Below are positions 50,485-59,244 of a stretch of 64,000 nucleotides of DNA, in pieces. Positions within the stretch are counted from its first letter, which is position 1, and each line of letters begins with the position of its first letter. The stretch spans positions 1 to 64,000 of the forward strand of contig JAFZHD010000016.1 in NCBI GenBank assembly GCA_017555085.1. The letters run 5' to 3'. The notes beneath the pieces were generated by a model. The model was not told the DNA's origin. It ran no database searches and saw only the letters and a list, made by a program, of their open reading frames with translations. A program made the translations under genes and the position numbers. The DNA is from Muribaculaceae bacterium (GTDB lineage: Bacteria > Bacteroidota > Bacteroidia > Bacteroidales > Muribaculaceae).

Positions 50485-51207
50485 TTAAATTTTGTCTAAA
50501 CCGCGGGTGTATTTCAACCAATAATACTTCAACGGATTTTTATATTTGAGTTGTTTCCAAGGGCGGCTGCTGTGGGGACGATGCCACACGGCAATGTTGC
50601 TGATGGTGAACAGATAGTTGGCAAATCCGTGTTTCAACGCCTCGTGTGAAATGGTTACATCAAACCAATTTTTCTCGGGGTTGAGGGTCTTGAAATCAAA
50701 TGCTTTGAGGAAATCAAGCGACAGCAATGAGCAGCAGAAACTGCAATGACGGTCAACGGCATACACTTGATTTTCGCGGCCTTTGGCATAGCCGTAGGGG
50801 TAGTTTATCTTGCCGTTCTCGTCAACGGTCACAGCGGCAGCAATGCCACATTTGTCGTAGTTTTTGGCGCAGTCGTATAGGGCTTGAACGGTTTTCTTTT
50901 TCACAATAACATCTGACTCAACGATGAGCAAGGCGGCATTATCGGCAATGGCTTGCTGCTGACACATCTGCAACACCAACAGGTAGTTGGGCGAGGGGTG
51001 GTCGGTTACATCGCAGAGGTTTACAAGATTAAAACCCATTTCGGCCGCCGCTTTTTCGAGGCGTGCAGTGTTTTCGGGCGTGCTGAAATCGTTGTAGATT
51101 GTATAGGTATATGGCACATTAATCTCACTATCGAGAACCGCTTTTGCGGTCTCGATGGTGAGGTCAATAGAGTCTTTTACAGGTGTTATAATGTGAATTT
51201 TTTCCAT
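50485..51207 (-). CDS. Glycosyltransferase family 2-like protein
   Basis: 240 residues. It begins IHIITPVKDSIDLTIETAK, has TYTIYNDFSTPENTARLE for the nucleotide site and LLIVESDVIVKKKTV, where ESDV takes the place of the DxD metal site. The C-terminal part is basic and aromatic (WHRPHSSRPWKQLKYKNPLK). Likely a retaining or inverting GT-A enzyme acting on a surface glycan. It starts nine bases after the metY stop, so it shares a transcript with a sulfur-assimilation gene, which is an odd neighbour. Confidence 0.82.
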   Translation of the reverse strand: MEKIHIITPVKDSIDLTIETAKAVLDSEINVPYTYTIYNDFSTPENTARLEKAAAEMGFNLVNLCDVTDHPSPNYLLVLQMCQQQAIADNAALLIVESDVIVKKKTVQALYDCAKNYDKCGIAAAVTVDENGKINYPYGYAKGRENQVYAVDRHCSFCCSLLSLDFLKAFDFKTLNPEKNWFDVTISHEALKHGFANYLFTISNIAVWHRPHSSRPWKQLKYKNPLKYYWLKYTRGLDKI

Positions 51208-51216
51208 TTGTGCTGA

Positions 51217-52497
51217 TTATGCTTTGAGTGCTTGTTCGATGTCGGCAATGATGTCGTCAACACTTTCAATACCTACTGAAAGGCGAATCAAGTCGGGGCG
51301 AACACCGGCTTCCATAAGTTGCTCGTCGGTCAACTGACGGTGGGTGTGGCTTGCGGGGTGAAGCACGCATGTGCGAGCATCGGCCACATGGGTAACAATG
51401 GCCACAAATTGAAGGCTGTCCATAAACTTGATAGAGTCTTCTCGGCCGCCTTTGAGACCAAATGAGATAACACCGCAAGAGCCGTTGGGCATATATTTCT
51501 TGGCTAGTTCATAGTGTTTGTTGCCGGGAAGATCGCAGTAATTAACCCATGCCACGCGGGGGTGTTGTTCGAGATATTGAGCCACTTTGAGTGCATTTTC
51601 GCAGTGGCGGGGCATGCGTAAATGGAGTGTTTCAAGGCCGAGGTTGAGGAGGAATGCGTTTTGTGGTGATTGTATGCTACCCAAGTCGCGCATGAGTTGT
51701 GCAGTGGCTTTGGTAATGAACGCAAGTTTGCCAAACGCTTTGGTGTAGGTCAAACCGTGGTATGATTCATCGGGAGTGCAAAGGCCGGGGAACTTGTCGG
51801 CATGTGCGTCCCAATCAAAGTTACCGCTATCGACAATAGCACCGCCAACACTTGTTGCGTGGCCGTCCATATATTTGGTTGTAGAGTGAACAACGATGTC
51901 GGCACCCCATTCAAACGGGCGGCAGTTGATGGGTGTGGGGAAGGTGTTATCAATAATCAAAGGTACACCGTTTTGATGTGCTACGCGGGCAAATTTTTCA
52001 ATGTCGAGAACATCGAGCGAGGGGTTGGCAACGGTTTCGCCAAAGAGGGCTTTGGTGTTGGGGCGGAATGCTGCGTTGAGTTCTTCTTCGCTTGCATCGG
52101 GGGCGATAAATGTCACATCAATGCCGAGTTTTTTGAGCGTAACGGCAAAGAGGTTGAATGTGCCGCCATAGATGGCCGATGAGCACACAAAGTGGTCGCC
52201 GGCTTGGCAAATGTTGAAGATTGCATAGAAATTGGCAGCCTGTCCGCTTGATGTGAGCATAGCAGCCACACCACCTTCAAGTGCAGCGATTTTGGCTGCT
52301 ACGGCATCGTTGGTGGGGTTTTGCAAACGGGTGTAGAAATAGCCGCTATCTTCAAGGTCAAAGAGGCGTGCCATTTGCTCGCTTGTATCATATTTGAATG
52401 TTGTGCTTTGGTAGATGGGAAGAACGCGGGGCTCTCCTTTTTTAGGTGTCCAGCCTGCTTGGACACACAATGTTTCGGGCTTAAATTTCTGTGCCAT
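51217..52497 (-). CDS. metY: O-acetylhomoserine sulfhydrylase
   Basis: 426 residues, a PLP enzyme of the Cys/Met metabolism family that makes homocysteine from O-acetylhomoserine and sulfide. N-terminal QAGWTPKKGEPRVLPIYQST, SSGQAANFYAIFNICQAGDH, IIDNTFPTPINCRPFEWGAD and the PLP-lysine in HSTTKYMDGHATSVGG; the C-terminus has HPASHTHRQLTDEQL and RLSVGIESVDDIIADIEQAL. The 426-residue length and sequence fit MetY better than the shorter MetB/MetC. It has a -7 box at 52523-52530 overlapping the end of alkD, and two glycosyltransferase genes follow closely. Confidence 0.93.
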   Translation of the reverse strand: MAQKFKPETLCVQAGWTPKKGEPRVLPIYQSTTFKYDTSEQMARLFDLEDSGYFYTRLQNPTNDAVAAKIAALEGGVAAMLTSSGQAANFYAIFNICQAGDHFVCSSAIYGGTFNLFAVTLKKLGIDVTFIAPDASEEELNAAFRPNTKALFGETVANPSLDVLDIEKFARVAHQNGVPLIIDNTFPTPINCRPFEWGADIVVHSTTKYMDGHATSVGGAIVDSGNFDWDAHADKFPGLCTPDESYHGLTYTKAFGKLAFITKATAQLMRDLGSIQSPQNAFLLNLGLETLHLRMPRHCENALKVAQYLEQHPRVAWVNYCDLPGNKHYELAKKYMPNGSCGVISFGLKGGREDSIKFMDSLQFVAIVTHVADARTCVLHPASHTHRQLTDEQLMEAGVRPDLIRLSVGIESVDDIIADIEQALKA

Positions 52498-52522
52498 GTT
52501 GTAATATATTATTATTGTGCCA

Positions 52523-52530
52523 CAAATTTA
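52523..52530 (-). promoter_or_regulatory. -7 box of metY
   Basis: TAAATTTG on the minus strand, overlapping the alkD stop codon, 26 bases before the metY start. No exact -33 TTTG. Confidence 0.55.
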
Positions 52531-53244
52531 GTCAGTTTTTTTTGAAAACGCCATATAAAATTGTCGTTTTTCGGCCGTTAGCCGTTCTATTGCATAACGC
52601 AATGCTGTGCGAGGCATAGCATCGGCCCATCGGTCAAGAAAATCAAGCAATGTGGGTAGGTCTTTTTTGCCCACTTCGCGCAACATCCATCCGGTGGCTT
52701 TGTGTATCAGTTGATGATGGTGCGAGAGGTAACGCTCGGCCAGGCGCAAGGTGTCGTCATAGCGGTTGTTGCGAATGAGGGTGAGCGTTGCCACAATAGC
52801 GATGCGCTGACTCCACAGGTTGTCGCTTGCTGCCAGATTATCGAGTATGGCAGGCGAGGGGTGGTTGAGAAGGTGGGTGCCTAAAATGTATGGTGCTGAT
52901 AAGTCGACCAAGTCCCAATTGTTGCAACGATGTGCATTGGCGAGATAAAAATCGATAATGGCTGATTGTTCAGTGTCGGCCTTCGCTTTCTTGTATCGGT
53001 GAACGAGGGCGAGGAGTGCCGAAAGTCGGAATTCGTGAATTTCGTGACACAACATTTCGTGTATGTCTTCAATCGGGTCAAATGCATGGGTGATTGCAAC
53101 CTTGCGATTGTCGGGAACTGTTATCCCCAAAAATTTGTCGCCTTCGCCATACTCCCCTTTTCCGGTTTTGAAAAACGAAGAAAGGATTTTTATTTTTTCG
53201 GGTCGCGAGATGTCGCGAAGTTGCTGTTGCCAAATTTCACACAT
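52528..53244 (-). CDS. AlkD-like DNA alkylation repair protein
   Basis: 238 residues from ATG 53244. A HEAT-repeat DNA glycosylase that removes alkylated bases without flipping. Family marks: FFKTGKGEYGEGDKFLGIT near the N-terminus, HEIHEFRLSALLALV, the catalytic Trp/Asp in NNWDLVDLSAPYI, LWSQRIAIVATL and LIHKATGWMLREVGKKD. A longer start (ATG at 53274) lies upstream of the -7 box (53262-53269) and cannot be on the transcript. It is a single gene before metY. Confidence 0.92.
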   Translation of the reverse strand: MCEIWQQQLRDISRPEKIKILSSFFKTGKGEYGEGDKFLGITVPDNRKVAITHAFDPIEDIHEMLCHEIHEFRLSALLALVHRYKKAKADTEQSAIIDFYLANAHRCNNWDLVDLSAPYILGTHLLNHPSPAILDNLAASDNLWSQRIAIVATLTLIRNNRYDDTLRLAERYLSHHHQLIHKATGWMLREVGKKDLPTLLDFLDRWADAMPRTALRYAIERLTAEKRQFYMAFSKKTD

Positions 53245-53261
53245 AGCGAGTCGGTTTTTTG

Positions 53262-53293
53262 CAAAAGTAGTCATTTTTACAAAATTTTACAAA
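53262..53293 (-). promoter_or_regulatory. Promoter of the AlkD-like gene
   Basis: On the minus strand TTTG (53290-53293), 20 bases, then TACTTTTG (53262-53269) and CA. It fixes the start at 53244. The rest of 53294-53478 is GT-rich with repeated TTTGGTGTGT and no gene. Confidence 0.78.
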
Positions 53294-53478
53294 TACCGTG
53301 ATTTTTGCCCATTTTCGATGCATTTTTTGTGTGTCACTGGCCGTGCAAAATTAAATATCCGATTCTCGCGCCGTTAAAAACATGTGTAAACGATTGATTT
53401 GGTGTGTATTTGGTGTGTTTTGGCGTGTTTGTCGTTTTGTGCCAAAAAAATTCAAATCAGCCGCTCGCAAAATTAGTT

Positions 53479-53509
53479 TTTGATTTTAACGCAAATATTC
53501 TTACTTTTG
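53479..53509 (+). promoter_or_regulatory. Promoter of the ybeY-mnmG unit
   Basis: TTTG (53479-53482), 19 bases, then TACTTTTG (53502-53509), 28 bases before ATG 53537. Confidence 0.8.
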
Positions 53510-53536
53510 TAGGTTACATCTAAAAAACATCTAACT

Positions 53537-53983
53537 ATGGCAAAGATTCAATGGCTTAATGAAAATGTGGCGTTGCCCGAATTGGATTTTGCCCTGCTCG
53601 AAGATTGGCTTCGACAGGTGGCTGAATCTCATTCGCGCATTTTGCATGAGTTGGTCTATGTGTTTTGTGACGACGAAAAAATTCTAGAAGTCAACCGTCA
53701 GTTTCTCAATCACGACTATTACACCGACATCATTACCTTTGACTATTGCCGTGGAAAGTTGTTGAGGGGTGATATTTACATTTCGCTTGACACCGTGCGC
53801 ACCAATGCCGAAGGTCTTGGTTGTAGTTATGATGTTGAGTTAAAGCGAGTTATCTCACACGGACTGCTCCACTTGTGTGGCATTGACGATAAAGGCCCAG
53901 GCGAGCGAGAGATAATGGAATCGCATGAAAATGAGGCACTTGCCCTCTTTGAAAGTCTTGTAAATAAACAAAACAATATATAA
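53537..53983 (+). CDS. ybeY: Endoribonuclease YbeY, rRNA maturation
   Basis: 148 residues. A metal-dependent RNase in 16S rRNA maturation and ribosome quality control. The zinc site is in ISHGLLHLCGIDDKGPGE: two His are present, and the usual third His of HGxLHLxGYDH is replaced by Asp-Lys, a form I recall as common in Bacteroidota. LNHDYYTDIITFDY marks the upstream core. It is four bases before mnmG and surely co-transcribed with it. Confidence 0.94.
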   Translation: MAKIQWLNENVALPELDFALLEDWLRQVAESHSRILHELVYVFCDDEKILEVNRQFLNHDYYTDIITFDYCRGKLLRGDIYISLDTVRTNAEGLGCSYDVELKRVISHGLLHLCGIDDKGPGEREIMESHENEALALFESLVNKQNNI

Positions 53984-53986
53984 TCA

Positions 53987-55864
53987 ATGAAATTTGACTA
54001 TGATGTAATTGTCGTTGGAGCCGGTCATGCCGGTTGCGAGGCTGCAGCCGCATCGGCGCGTCTCGGTTCATCGACTTTGCTTATTACGATTGACATGAAC
54101 AAGATTGCACAGATGAGTTGCAATCCTGCTGTGGGTGGTATTGCCAAAGGCCAAATCGTGCGCGAAATCGACGCGCTCGGCGGTCAAATGGGTATTGTTA
54201 CCGACCGCACAGCCATTCAGTTTCGTATGCTCAACCGCTCAAAAGGCCCTGCTATGTGGAGCCCTCGCGCGCAAAGCGACCGCATGAAGTTTAGCGCAGA
54301 GTGGCGTCGTATTCTTGAAAATACGCCCAATCTGTCGATGTGGCAAGATAGCGTTGTTGGGGTTACTGTTGAGGAGGGTCGCATAATCGGCCTTACCACT
54401 GCCCTCGGCGTTAACTTTACTGCGCGCGCAGTGATTTTGACTGCTGGTACATTCTTGAACGGATTGATGCACATTGGCCGTGTGCAACTCGAAGGCGGTC
54501 GTGTTTCAGAACCGGCTTCTTATGGTATTACCGAGCAGTTGCACGAAATGGGCTTTGTGGTTGACCGCATGAAAACCGGTACTCCGGTGCGTATTGACGG
54601 CCGTTCGATTCATTGGGAATTGACAACTCCGCAAGATGGCGAAGATGATTTCCACCACTTCTCTTACTTGCCGTCGGTGAAACGCGAACTCAAACAACGC
54701 CAATGTTTCACTATCTATACCAACAACGAAACCCACGAAATTTTGCGTCGCGGCTTGCCCGATTCGCCGCTTTATAACGGACAAATTCAGAGTATCGGTC
54801 CCCGTTATTGTCCAAGTATCGAGACCAAGATTGTGACATTTGCCGACAAAGAGGAGCATCAATTATTCCTTGAACCCGAAGGCGAGGATACGCAAGAATT
54901 TTATCTCAATGGTTTCTCTTCATCATTGCCTTTGAATATTCAGGTTGAGGCATTGCAGAGTGTGCCTGCGTTGAAAGATGTGCAGATTTACCGTCCCGGT
55001 TATGCTATCGAGTATGACTTCTTTGACCCGACACAGTTACACCACACACTCGAAACAAAGATGATAAAAGGTCTGTTCTTCGCTGGGCAGGTTAACGGTA
55101 CGACAGGATATGAAGAAGCCGCAGGTCAAGGTTTGATTGCCGGTATCAATGCTCATAATTATGTTGAGTCAAAACCCGCATTTGTGCTCGGTCGTGATGA
55201 AGCATACATCGGTGTGCTCATTGATGATTTGGTAACAAAAGGCGTTGATGAGCCTTATCGCATGTTTACATCTCGCGCCGAATATCGCATTCTTTTGCGC
55301 CAAGATGATGCCGATATGCGACTCACACAACGCGGATACGAAATAGGTCTTGCAACCGAAGAACGCTATCAACTCATGCTCGCTAAACGCAAGCAACGCG
55401 ATATGCTCATCGAGTTTGCCAAAGATTTTTCAATCAAAGCAGCACTCATCAACCCCGCGCTCGAGCAGTTGGGAACCACTCCGCTTAAACAAGGAGTCAA
55501 ACTTTATGACCTTATTTTGCGTCCCCAATTAAGCATCAATATGCTCGCTCCACACATCAAGGCGTTGCAGGAAAAACTTGATATGATTGAGCCCGAACGC
55601 CGCGAAGAGATTGTTGAGGCTGCCGAAATCCTTATCAAGTATCAAGGATATATTGACCGCGAGCAGATGATTGCCGACAAAATTCGTCGTTTGGAAGATG
55701 TGAAACTTGCAGGCAAAATCAATTATGCCGAGATTAAGTCGCTCTCAACTGAGGCGCGCCAAAAACTTGAAAAGATTAACCCCGAAACTGTGGCACAGGC
55801 ATCGCGCATTCCTGGTATCTCGCCAAGCGATATCAATATTTTGTTGCTGTTGTTGGGCCGTTAA
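53987..55864 (+). CDS. mnmG: tRNA uridine-5-carboxymethylaminomethyl synthase subunit MnmG
   Basis: 625 residues. With MnmE (not in the window) it makes the cmnm5U34 modification of tRNAs. FAD-binding VVGAGHAGCEAAAASARLG at the N-terminus, QMSCNPAVGGIAKGQIVREI, AVILTAGTFLNGLMHIG, and the family's GQVNGTTGYEEAAGQGLIAG followed by FTSRAEYRILLRQDDADMRL. The C-terminal helical domain for MnmE and tRNA binding is complete. The gene (old name gidA) lies near the chromosome origin in many bacteria; the parS site directly downstream fits that. Confidence 0.98.
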   Translation: MKFDYDVIVVGAGHAGCEAAAASARLGSSTLLITIDMNKIAQMSCNPAVGGIAKGQIVREIDALGGQMGIVTDRTAIQFRMLNRSKGPAMWSPRAQSDRMKFSAEWRRILENTPNLSMWQDSVVGVTVEEGRIIGLTTALGVNFTARAVILTAGTFLNGLMHIGRVQLEGGRVSEPASYGITEQLHEMGFVVDRMKTGTPVRIDGRSIHWELTTPQDGEDDFHHFSYLPSVKRELKQRQCFTIYTNNETHEILRRGLPDSPLYNGQIQSIGPRYCPSIETKIVTFADKEEHQLFLEPEGEDTQEFYLNGFSSSLPLNIQVEALQSVPALKDVQIYRPGYAIEYDFFDPTQLHHTLETKMIKGLFFAGQVNGTTGYEEAAGQGLIAGINAHNYVESKPAFVLGRDEAYIGVLIDDLVTKGVDEPYRMFTSRAEYRILLRQDDADMRLTQRGYEIGLATEERYQLMLAKRKQRDMLIEFAKDFSIKAALINPALEQLGTTPLKQGVKLYDLILRPQLSINMLAPHIKALQEKLDMIEPERREEIVEAAEILIKYQGYIDREQMIADKIRRLEDVKLAGKINYAEIKSLSTEARQKLEKINPETVAQASRIPGISPSDINILLLLLGR

Positions 55865-55874
55865 ACAAAACTAT

Positions 55875-55890
55875 TGTTCCACGTGAAACA
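55875..55890. other. parS site (ParB binding palindrome)
   Basis: TGTTCCACGTGAAACA is an exact copy of a classic chromosomal parS 16-mer (TGTTNCACGTGAAACA). It lies in the 54-base gap between mnmG and apt. A ParB-loaded site here would make this an origin-proximal chromosome segregation locus. parA and parB are not in the window. I saw no second copy. Confidence 0.85.
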
Positions 55891-55918
55891 ATTTTAATTT
55901 ACAATAAAACAATACATT

Positions 55919-56446
55919 ATGCAGGATTTGGAATATGTGAAATCAAAAGTGCGTGACATTTTGGATTTCCCTCAAAAAGGAATCGTGTTTAAAGATTTGA
56001 CCACGGCGTTCAAAGACCCCCAGGCTATGGCTATCATGGGTCGCGAACTTTCGGCCATGTTTGCCGGTAAGGGTGTGACAAAGGTTGTGGGTATTGAATC
56101 GCGCGGCTTTATTGCCGGCGCAATTATGGCCTATGAGTTGGGCGCGGGATTTGTGCCCATTCGCAAACCGGGTAAATTGCCTGCCGACACCATCAAGGCT
56201 ACATACGACAAAGAATATGGCACCGACACAATCGAGATTCATAGCGATGCCATCACTCCCGATGATATTGTGGTTATCCATGACGATGTGCTCGCTACCG
56301 GTGGCACAATGGCGGCTGCATACAATCTTGTGAAGAGCATGAATCCTAAAAAGATTTATATCAATTTCATCTCGGAGATTGCCGTGCTCGAAGGTCGCAA
56401 AAACCTCCCTGCCGAGGCCGAGGTTTCATCGCTCATTGAATTCTAA
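55919..56446 (+). CDS. apt: Adenine phosphoribosyltransferase
   Basis: 175 residues. Salvages adenine to AMP with PRPP. The family pattern is complete: VKSKVRDILDFPQKGIVFKD at the start, FKDPQAMAIMGRELSAMF, GIESRGFIAGAIMAYELGAG, IRKPGKLP and the PRPP motif VVIHDDVLATGGTMAAA. Length is normal. It may be transcribed from mnmG; the gap between them holds the parS site. uvrC starts eight bases downstream. Confidence 0.97.
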   Translation: MQDLEYVKSKVRDILDFPQKGIVFKDLTTAFKDPQAMAIMGRELSAMFAGKGVTKVVGIESRGFIAGAIMAYELGAGFVPIRKPGKLPADTIKATYDKEYGTDTIEIHSDAITPDDIVVIHDDVLATGGTMAAAYNLVKSMNPKKIYINFISEIAVLEGRKNLPAEAEVSSLIEF

Positions 56447-56454
56447 ACTACGGT

Positions 56455-58251
56455 TTGAGTCCCGAGTTAAAAGATAAAATTTCGGTATTGCCCGATACCC
56501 CCGGCGTGTATATGTATTTCAACGCCGAGGGTAGGGTAATATATGTGGGTAAGGCAAAAAATCTCAAACGCCGCGTGTCTTCCTATTTCAACCGCGAGCA
56601 TGAGAGCATTCGCACCCGATTGTTGGTGCGCGCTATTGCCGATATGAACTATATAGTTGTGCCCACCGAGGAAGATGCTCTCAACCTCGAAAATTCGCTC
56701 ATCAAAGAGCATCAACCGCGATACAATGTGTTGCTCAAAGATGACAAATCCTATCCGTGGATTTGCGTGACAAACGAGATGTATCCGCGCGTTTTTCTCA
56801 CCTACAACAAAGTCAAAAACGGAGGCCGTTTCTATGGCCCTTACACCAACACGGCGGTTGCGCGAGTAACACTCGACCTTATCAATCGCTTGTATCCTGT
56901 GCGTACTTGTCGCATGGCCATCACGCCCGAATATATTGCAGCCAACCGTGGTCGTTTGTGCCTCGAATATCACATCAAAAACTGTTTGGGCTGCTGCATG
57001 GGACTTGTTTCGGCCGACGAATATCAGCAATATATATCTCGCATCAAACAGATTTTGAACGGCGACACACAAGAGTTGATGGATTATCTTGTGGGTGAAA
57101 TGCAGGCTCTTGCCGCCGAATTAAAGTTTGAGCAGGCGCAGGTGCTGAAAGAAAAATATCTACTTGTCGAAAAATATCGCGCAAAAAGTGTGATTGTGAG
57201 CCAAACGGTGTCGGATATAGATGTGTTTGGTATTGATGATGACGACCGCGATGTGTACATCAATTATATGCATGTGCGCAAAGGGGTGGTGGTTCGCAGT
57301 CTGACGCTCGAATATAAGCGCCGTCTTGACGAGTCGCAGGCCGAGATGTTGGCCTATGCCATGACCGAGATTTCGCAGCAGTTGGGCGTAAAATATCGCG
57401 ATGTGATAGTGCCCGTAGAGCCCGAAATTCAGTTGCCCGATGTCATATTCTACATTCCGCAGCGAGGCGACAAAAAGCAGTTGCTTGATGTGTCGGTGCG
57501 CAATGCCCGCCAAAAGAAAATCGACAGCCTCAAACAGATGGAAAAGAAGGACCCCGAGCAGCGTGTGTTGCGCACTTTGGAGCGCCTGAAAACCGATTTG
57601 CGATTAAGCGAACTGCCGCGCCACATTGAGTGTTTTGACAACTCAAACACGCAGGGAACCGACCCTGTGTCGGCGTGTGTGGTGTTTCGCAATGCCCGTC
57701 CGTCAAAGCGCGATTATCGCCATTTTATAGTGAAAACCGTGGAAGGTCCCAATGATTTTGCAACCATGCAAGAGGTCATCACGCGCCGTTATTCCCGCAT
57801 GCTCGAAGAGGAGCAAGAACTGCCGCAACTTATCGTTGTTGATGGTGGAAAAGGGCAGTTGAGTGCGGCTGTTGAGGTACTCGACCGCCTCGGTTTGCGT
57901 GGCAAAATTGCCATTATCGGCATCGCCGAGCGACTTGAAGAAATCTATTTCCCCGGTGATAGCGTGCCGTTGTATATCAACAAAAATTCGGAGTCGTTGC
58001 GCGTCATTCAGCATTTGCGCGACGAGGCCCACCGCTTTGGCATCACCCACCATCGCAAGCGCCGAGCCAAGAGGCAGACCCGCTCCGAACTTGATGCAAT
58101 CAAGGGTATCGGCGACAAAACCAAGACCGCCTTGCTCACGCATTTCAAGAGCGTAAAGCGCATTCGCGAGGCAACGCTTGACCAAATTGCGGCCGTTGTC
58201 GGTCCCGCAAAAGCCCAACTTGTTTACCAAGCGCTCACTGTAAAGAAATAG
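56455..58251 (+). CDS. uvrC: Excinuclease ABC subunit C
   Basis: 598 residues, full length. Makes both incisions in nucleotide excision repair. N-terminal GIY-YIG nuclease (TPGVYMYFNAEGRVIYVGKA), the Cys-rich segment PVRTCRMAI..CLEYHIKNCLGCCMG, a UVR helix near LKFEQAQVLKEKY, the RNase H-like core (HIECFDNSNTQGTDPVSACV, LIVVDGGKGQLSAA) and the C-terminal HhH pair (ELDAIKGIGDKTKTALLTHF). The start is TTG at 56455; no in-frame ATG lies before the conserved N-terminus. Eight bases after apt. Confidence 0.97.
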   Translation: MSPELKDKISVLPDTPGVYMYFNAEGRVIYVGKAKNLKRRVSSYFNREHESIRTRLLVRAIADMNYIVVPTEEDALNLENSLIKEHQPRYNVLLKDDKSYPWICVTNEMYPRVFLTYNKVKNGGRFYGPYTNTAVARVTLDLINRLYPVRTCRMAITPEYIAANRGRLCLEYHIKNCLGCCMGLVSADEYQQYISRIKQILNGDTQELMDYLVGEMQALAAELKFEQAQVLKEKYLLVEKYRAKSVIVSQTVSDIDVFGIDDDDRDVYINYMHVRKGVVVRSLTLEYKRRLDESQAEMLAYAMTEISQQLGVKYRDVIVPVEPEIQLPDVIFYIPQRGDKKQLLDVSVRNARQKKIDSLKQMEKKDPEQRVLRTLERLKTDLRLSELPRHIECFDNSNTQGTDPVSACVVFRNARPSKRDYRHFIVKTVEGPNDFATMQEVITRRYSRMLEEEQELPQLIVVDGGKGQLSAAVEVLDRLGLRGKIAIIGIAERLEEIYFPGDSVPLYINKNSESLRVIQHLRDEAHRFGITHHRKRRAKRQTRSELDAIKGIGDKTKTALLTHFKSVKRIREATLDQIAAVVGPAKAQLVYQALTVKK

Positions 58252-58393
58252 AAGCCGTAGAAGTCGACTTAATGCGTTGAAGCACAATACATTAAGTATT
58301 CTGATTCCATTGCTGGCGACTCTGCCTATTTTTGAAAAGTGTATTTTTTGCTTGCTATTTTCTGTTGAAAAGTGTTGAAACACCGAAATGTTA

Positions 58394-58424
58394 TTTGCAG
58401 TTTGGGAAATTGATTGTAAATTTG
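58394..58424 (+). promoter_or_regulatory. Promoter of dtd and following genes
   Basis: TTTG (58394-58397), 19 bases, then TAAATTTG (58417-58424), 21 bases before ATG 58446. The gap 58252-58393 shows nothing else. Confidence 0.78.
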
Positions 58425-58445
58425 TTGTTCTAACATTTTAATCAA

Positions 58446-58898
58446 ATGAGACTTGTAATTCAACGCGCAAAAGATGCATCGGTTACAATCGATGGCACGG
58501 TGGTGTCGGCGATAGAGCACGGACTGATGGTGTTGGTGGGCGTGGCCGAGGGAGATACTATCGATGATGCCCGTTGGCTTGCTGCCAAAACTGCTGCTAT
58601 GCGCATTTTTGATGACGAAAACGGGGTTATGAACCGTTCGGTGGCCGATGTTGACGGCGAGGTGTTGGCTGTGAGTCAGTTCACGCTAAACGCATCAACA
58701 CGCAAGGGCAACCGTCCGTCATATATCCACGCTGCCAGCCACGAATTGGCTGTGCCGCTCTATGATGCCTATTGCGACCTTGTGGCCGAGGCGTTGGGCA
58801 AACCGACGAAAAAGGGCGTGTTTGGCGCCGATATGAAGGTTGCGCTCATCAACGACGGCCCTGTGACAATTGTGATTGACTCAAAATTAAAGGAATGA
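58446..58898 (+). CDS. dtd: D-aminoacyl-tRNA deacylase
   Basis: 150 residues. Removes D-amino acids (and Gly from tRNA-Ala) from tRNA. It begins MRLVIQRAKDASVTIDGTVV and carries the two chirality-checking motifs, SQFTL (in VLAVSQFTLNAST) and the C-terminal NDGPVTIVID with its cis-Pro. Length is typical. The stop overlaps the next start (ATGA), so translation of the MazG-like gene is probably coupled. Confidence 0.97.
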   Translation: MRLVIQRAKDASVTIDGTVVSAIEHGLMVLVGVAEGDTIDDARWLAAKTAAMRIFDDENGVMNRSVADVDGEVLAVSQFTLNASTRKGNRPSYIHAASHELAVPLYDAYCDLVAEALGKPTKKGVFGADMKVALINDGPVTIVIDSKLKE

Positions 58899-59239
58899 CA
58901 CCAAACGACACTATATCATTGGCCGAAATGCAGCGTCAGGTCGACGAGTGGATTACCACTATCGGCGTGAGATATTTCTCGCCGTTGACCAATATGGCTA
59001 TTCTCGCCGAGGAGACAGGCGAGGTGGCGCGCATCATGGCTCGCCGCTATGGCGACCAATCGTTCAAGGCTGGCGACAAAGACGACCTTGCCGACGAATT
59101 GGCCGACTTGCTATGGGTGGTGGCTGCCATTGCCAATCAATCGGGCGTTAATCTTGAAGAGGCTTTTCGCCGCAACATCGAGAAGAAAACAGCCCGCGAC
59201 AAAGACCGACATGTTAACAACGACAAATTAAAATCATAA
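58895..59239 (+). CDS. MazG-like nucleotide pyrophosphohydrolase
   Basis: 114 residues: a single MazG-like domain of the all-alpha NTP pyrophosphohydrolase fold. The metal residues are in ILAEETGEVARIMARRYG (EExxE) and DLADELADLLWVVAAIANQ (ExxD), the two usual pairs. It would hydrolyse dNTPs or damaged NTPs to monophosphates. A complete small form, unlike the two-domain E. coli MazG. It overlaps dtd by four bases and precedes deoC by five. Confidence 0.92.
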   Translation: MTPNDTISLAEMQRQVDEWITTIGVRYFSPLTNMAILAEETGEVARIMARRYGDQSFKAGDKDDLADELADLLWVVAAIANQSGVNLEEAFRRNIEKKTARDKDRHVNNDKLKS

Positions 59240-59244
59240 AGACT

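Noticed and set aside
53370..53450. GT-rich TTTGGTGTGT repeats as a second origin candidate
   Set aside because: TGTGTAAAC is only a near match to a DnaA box and the repeats are short and irregular; low-complexity sequence is the simpler reading.
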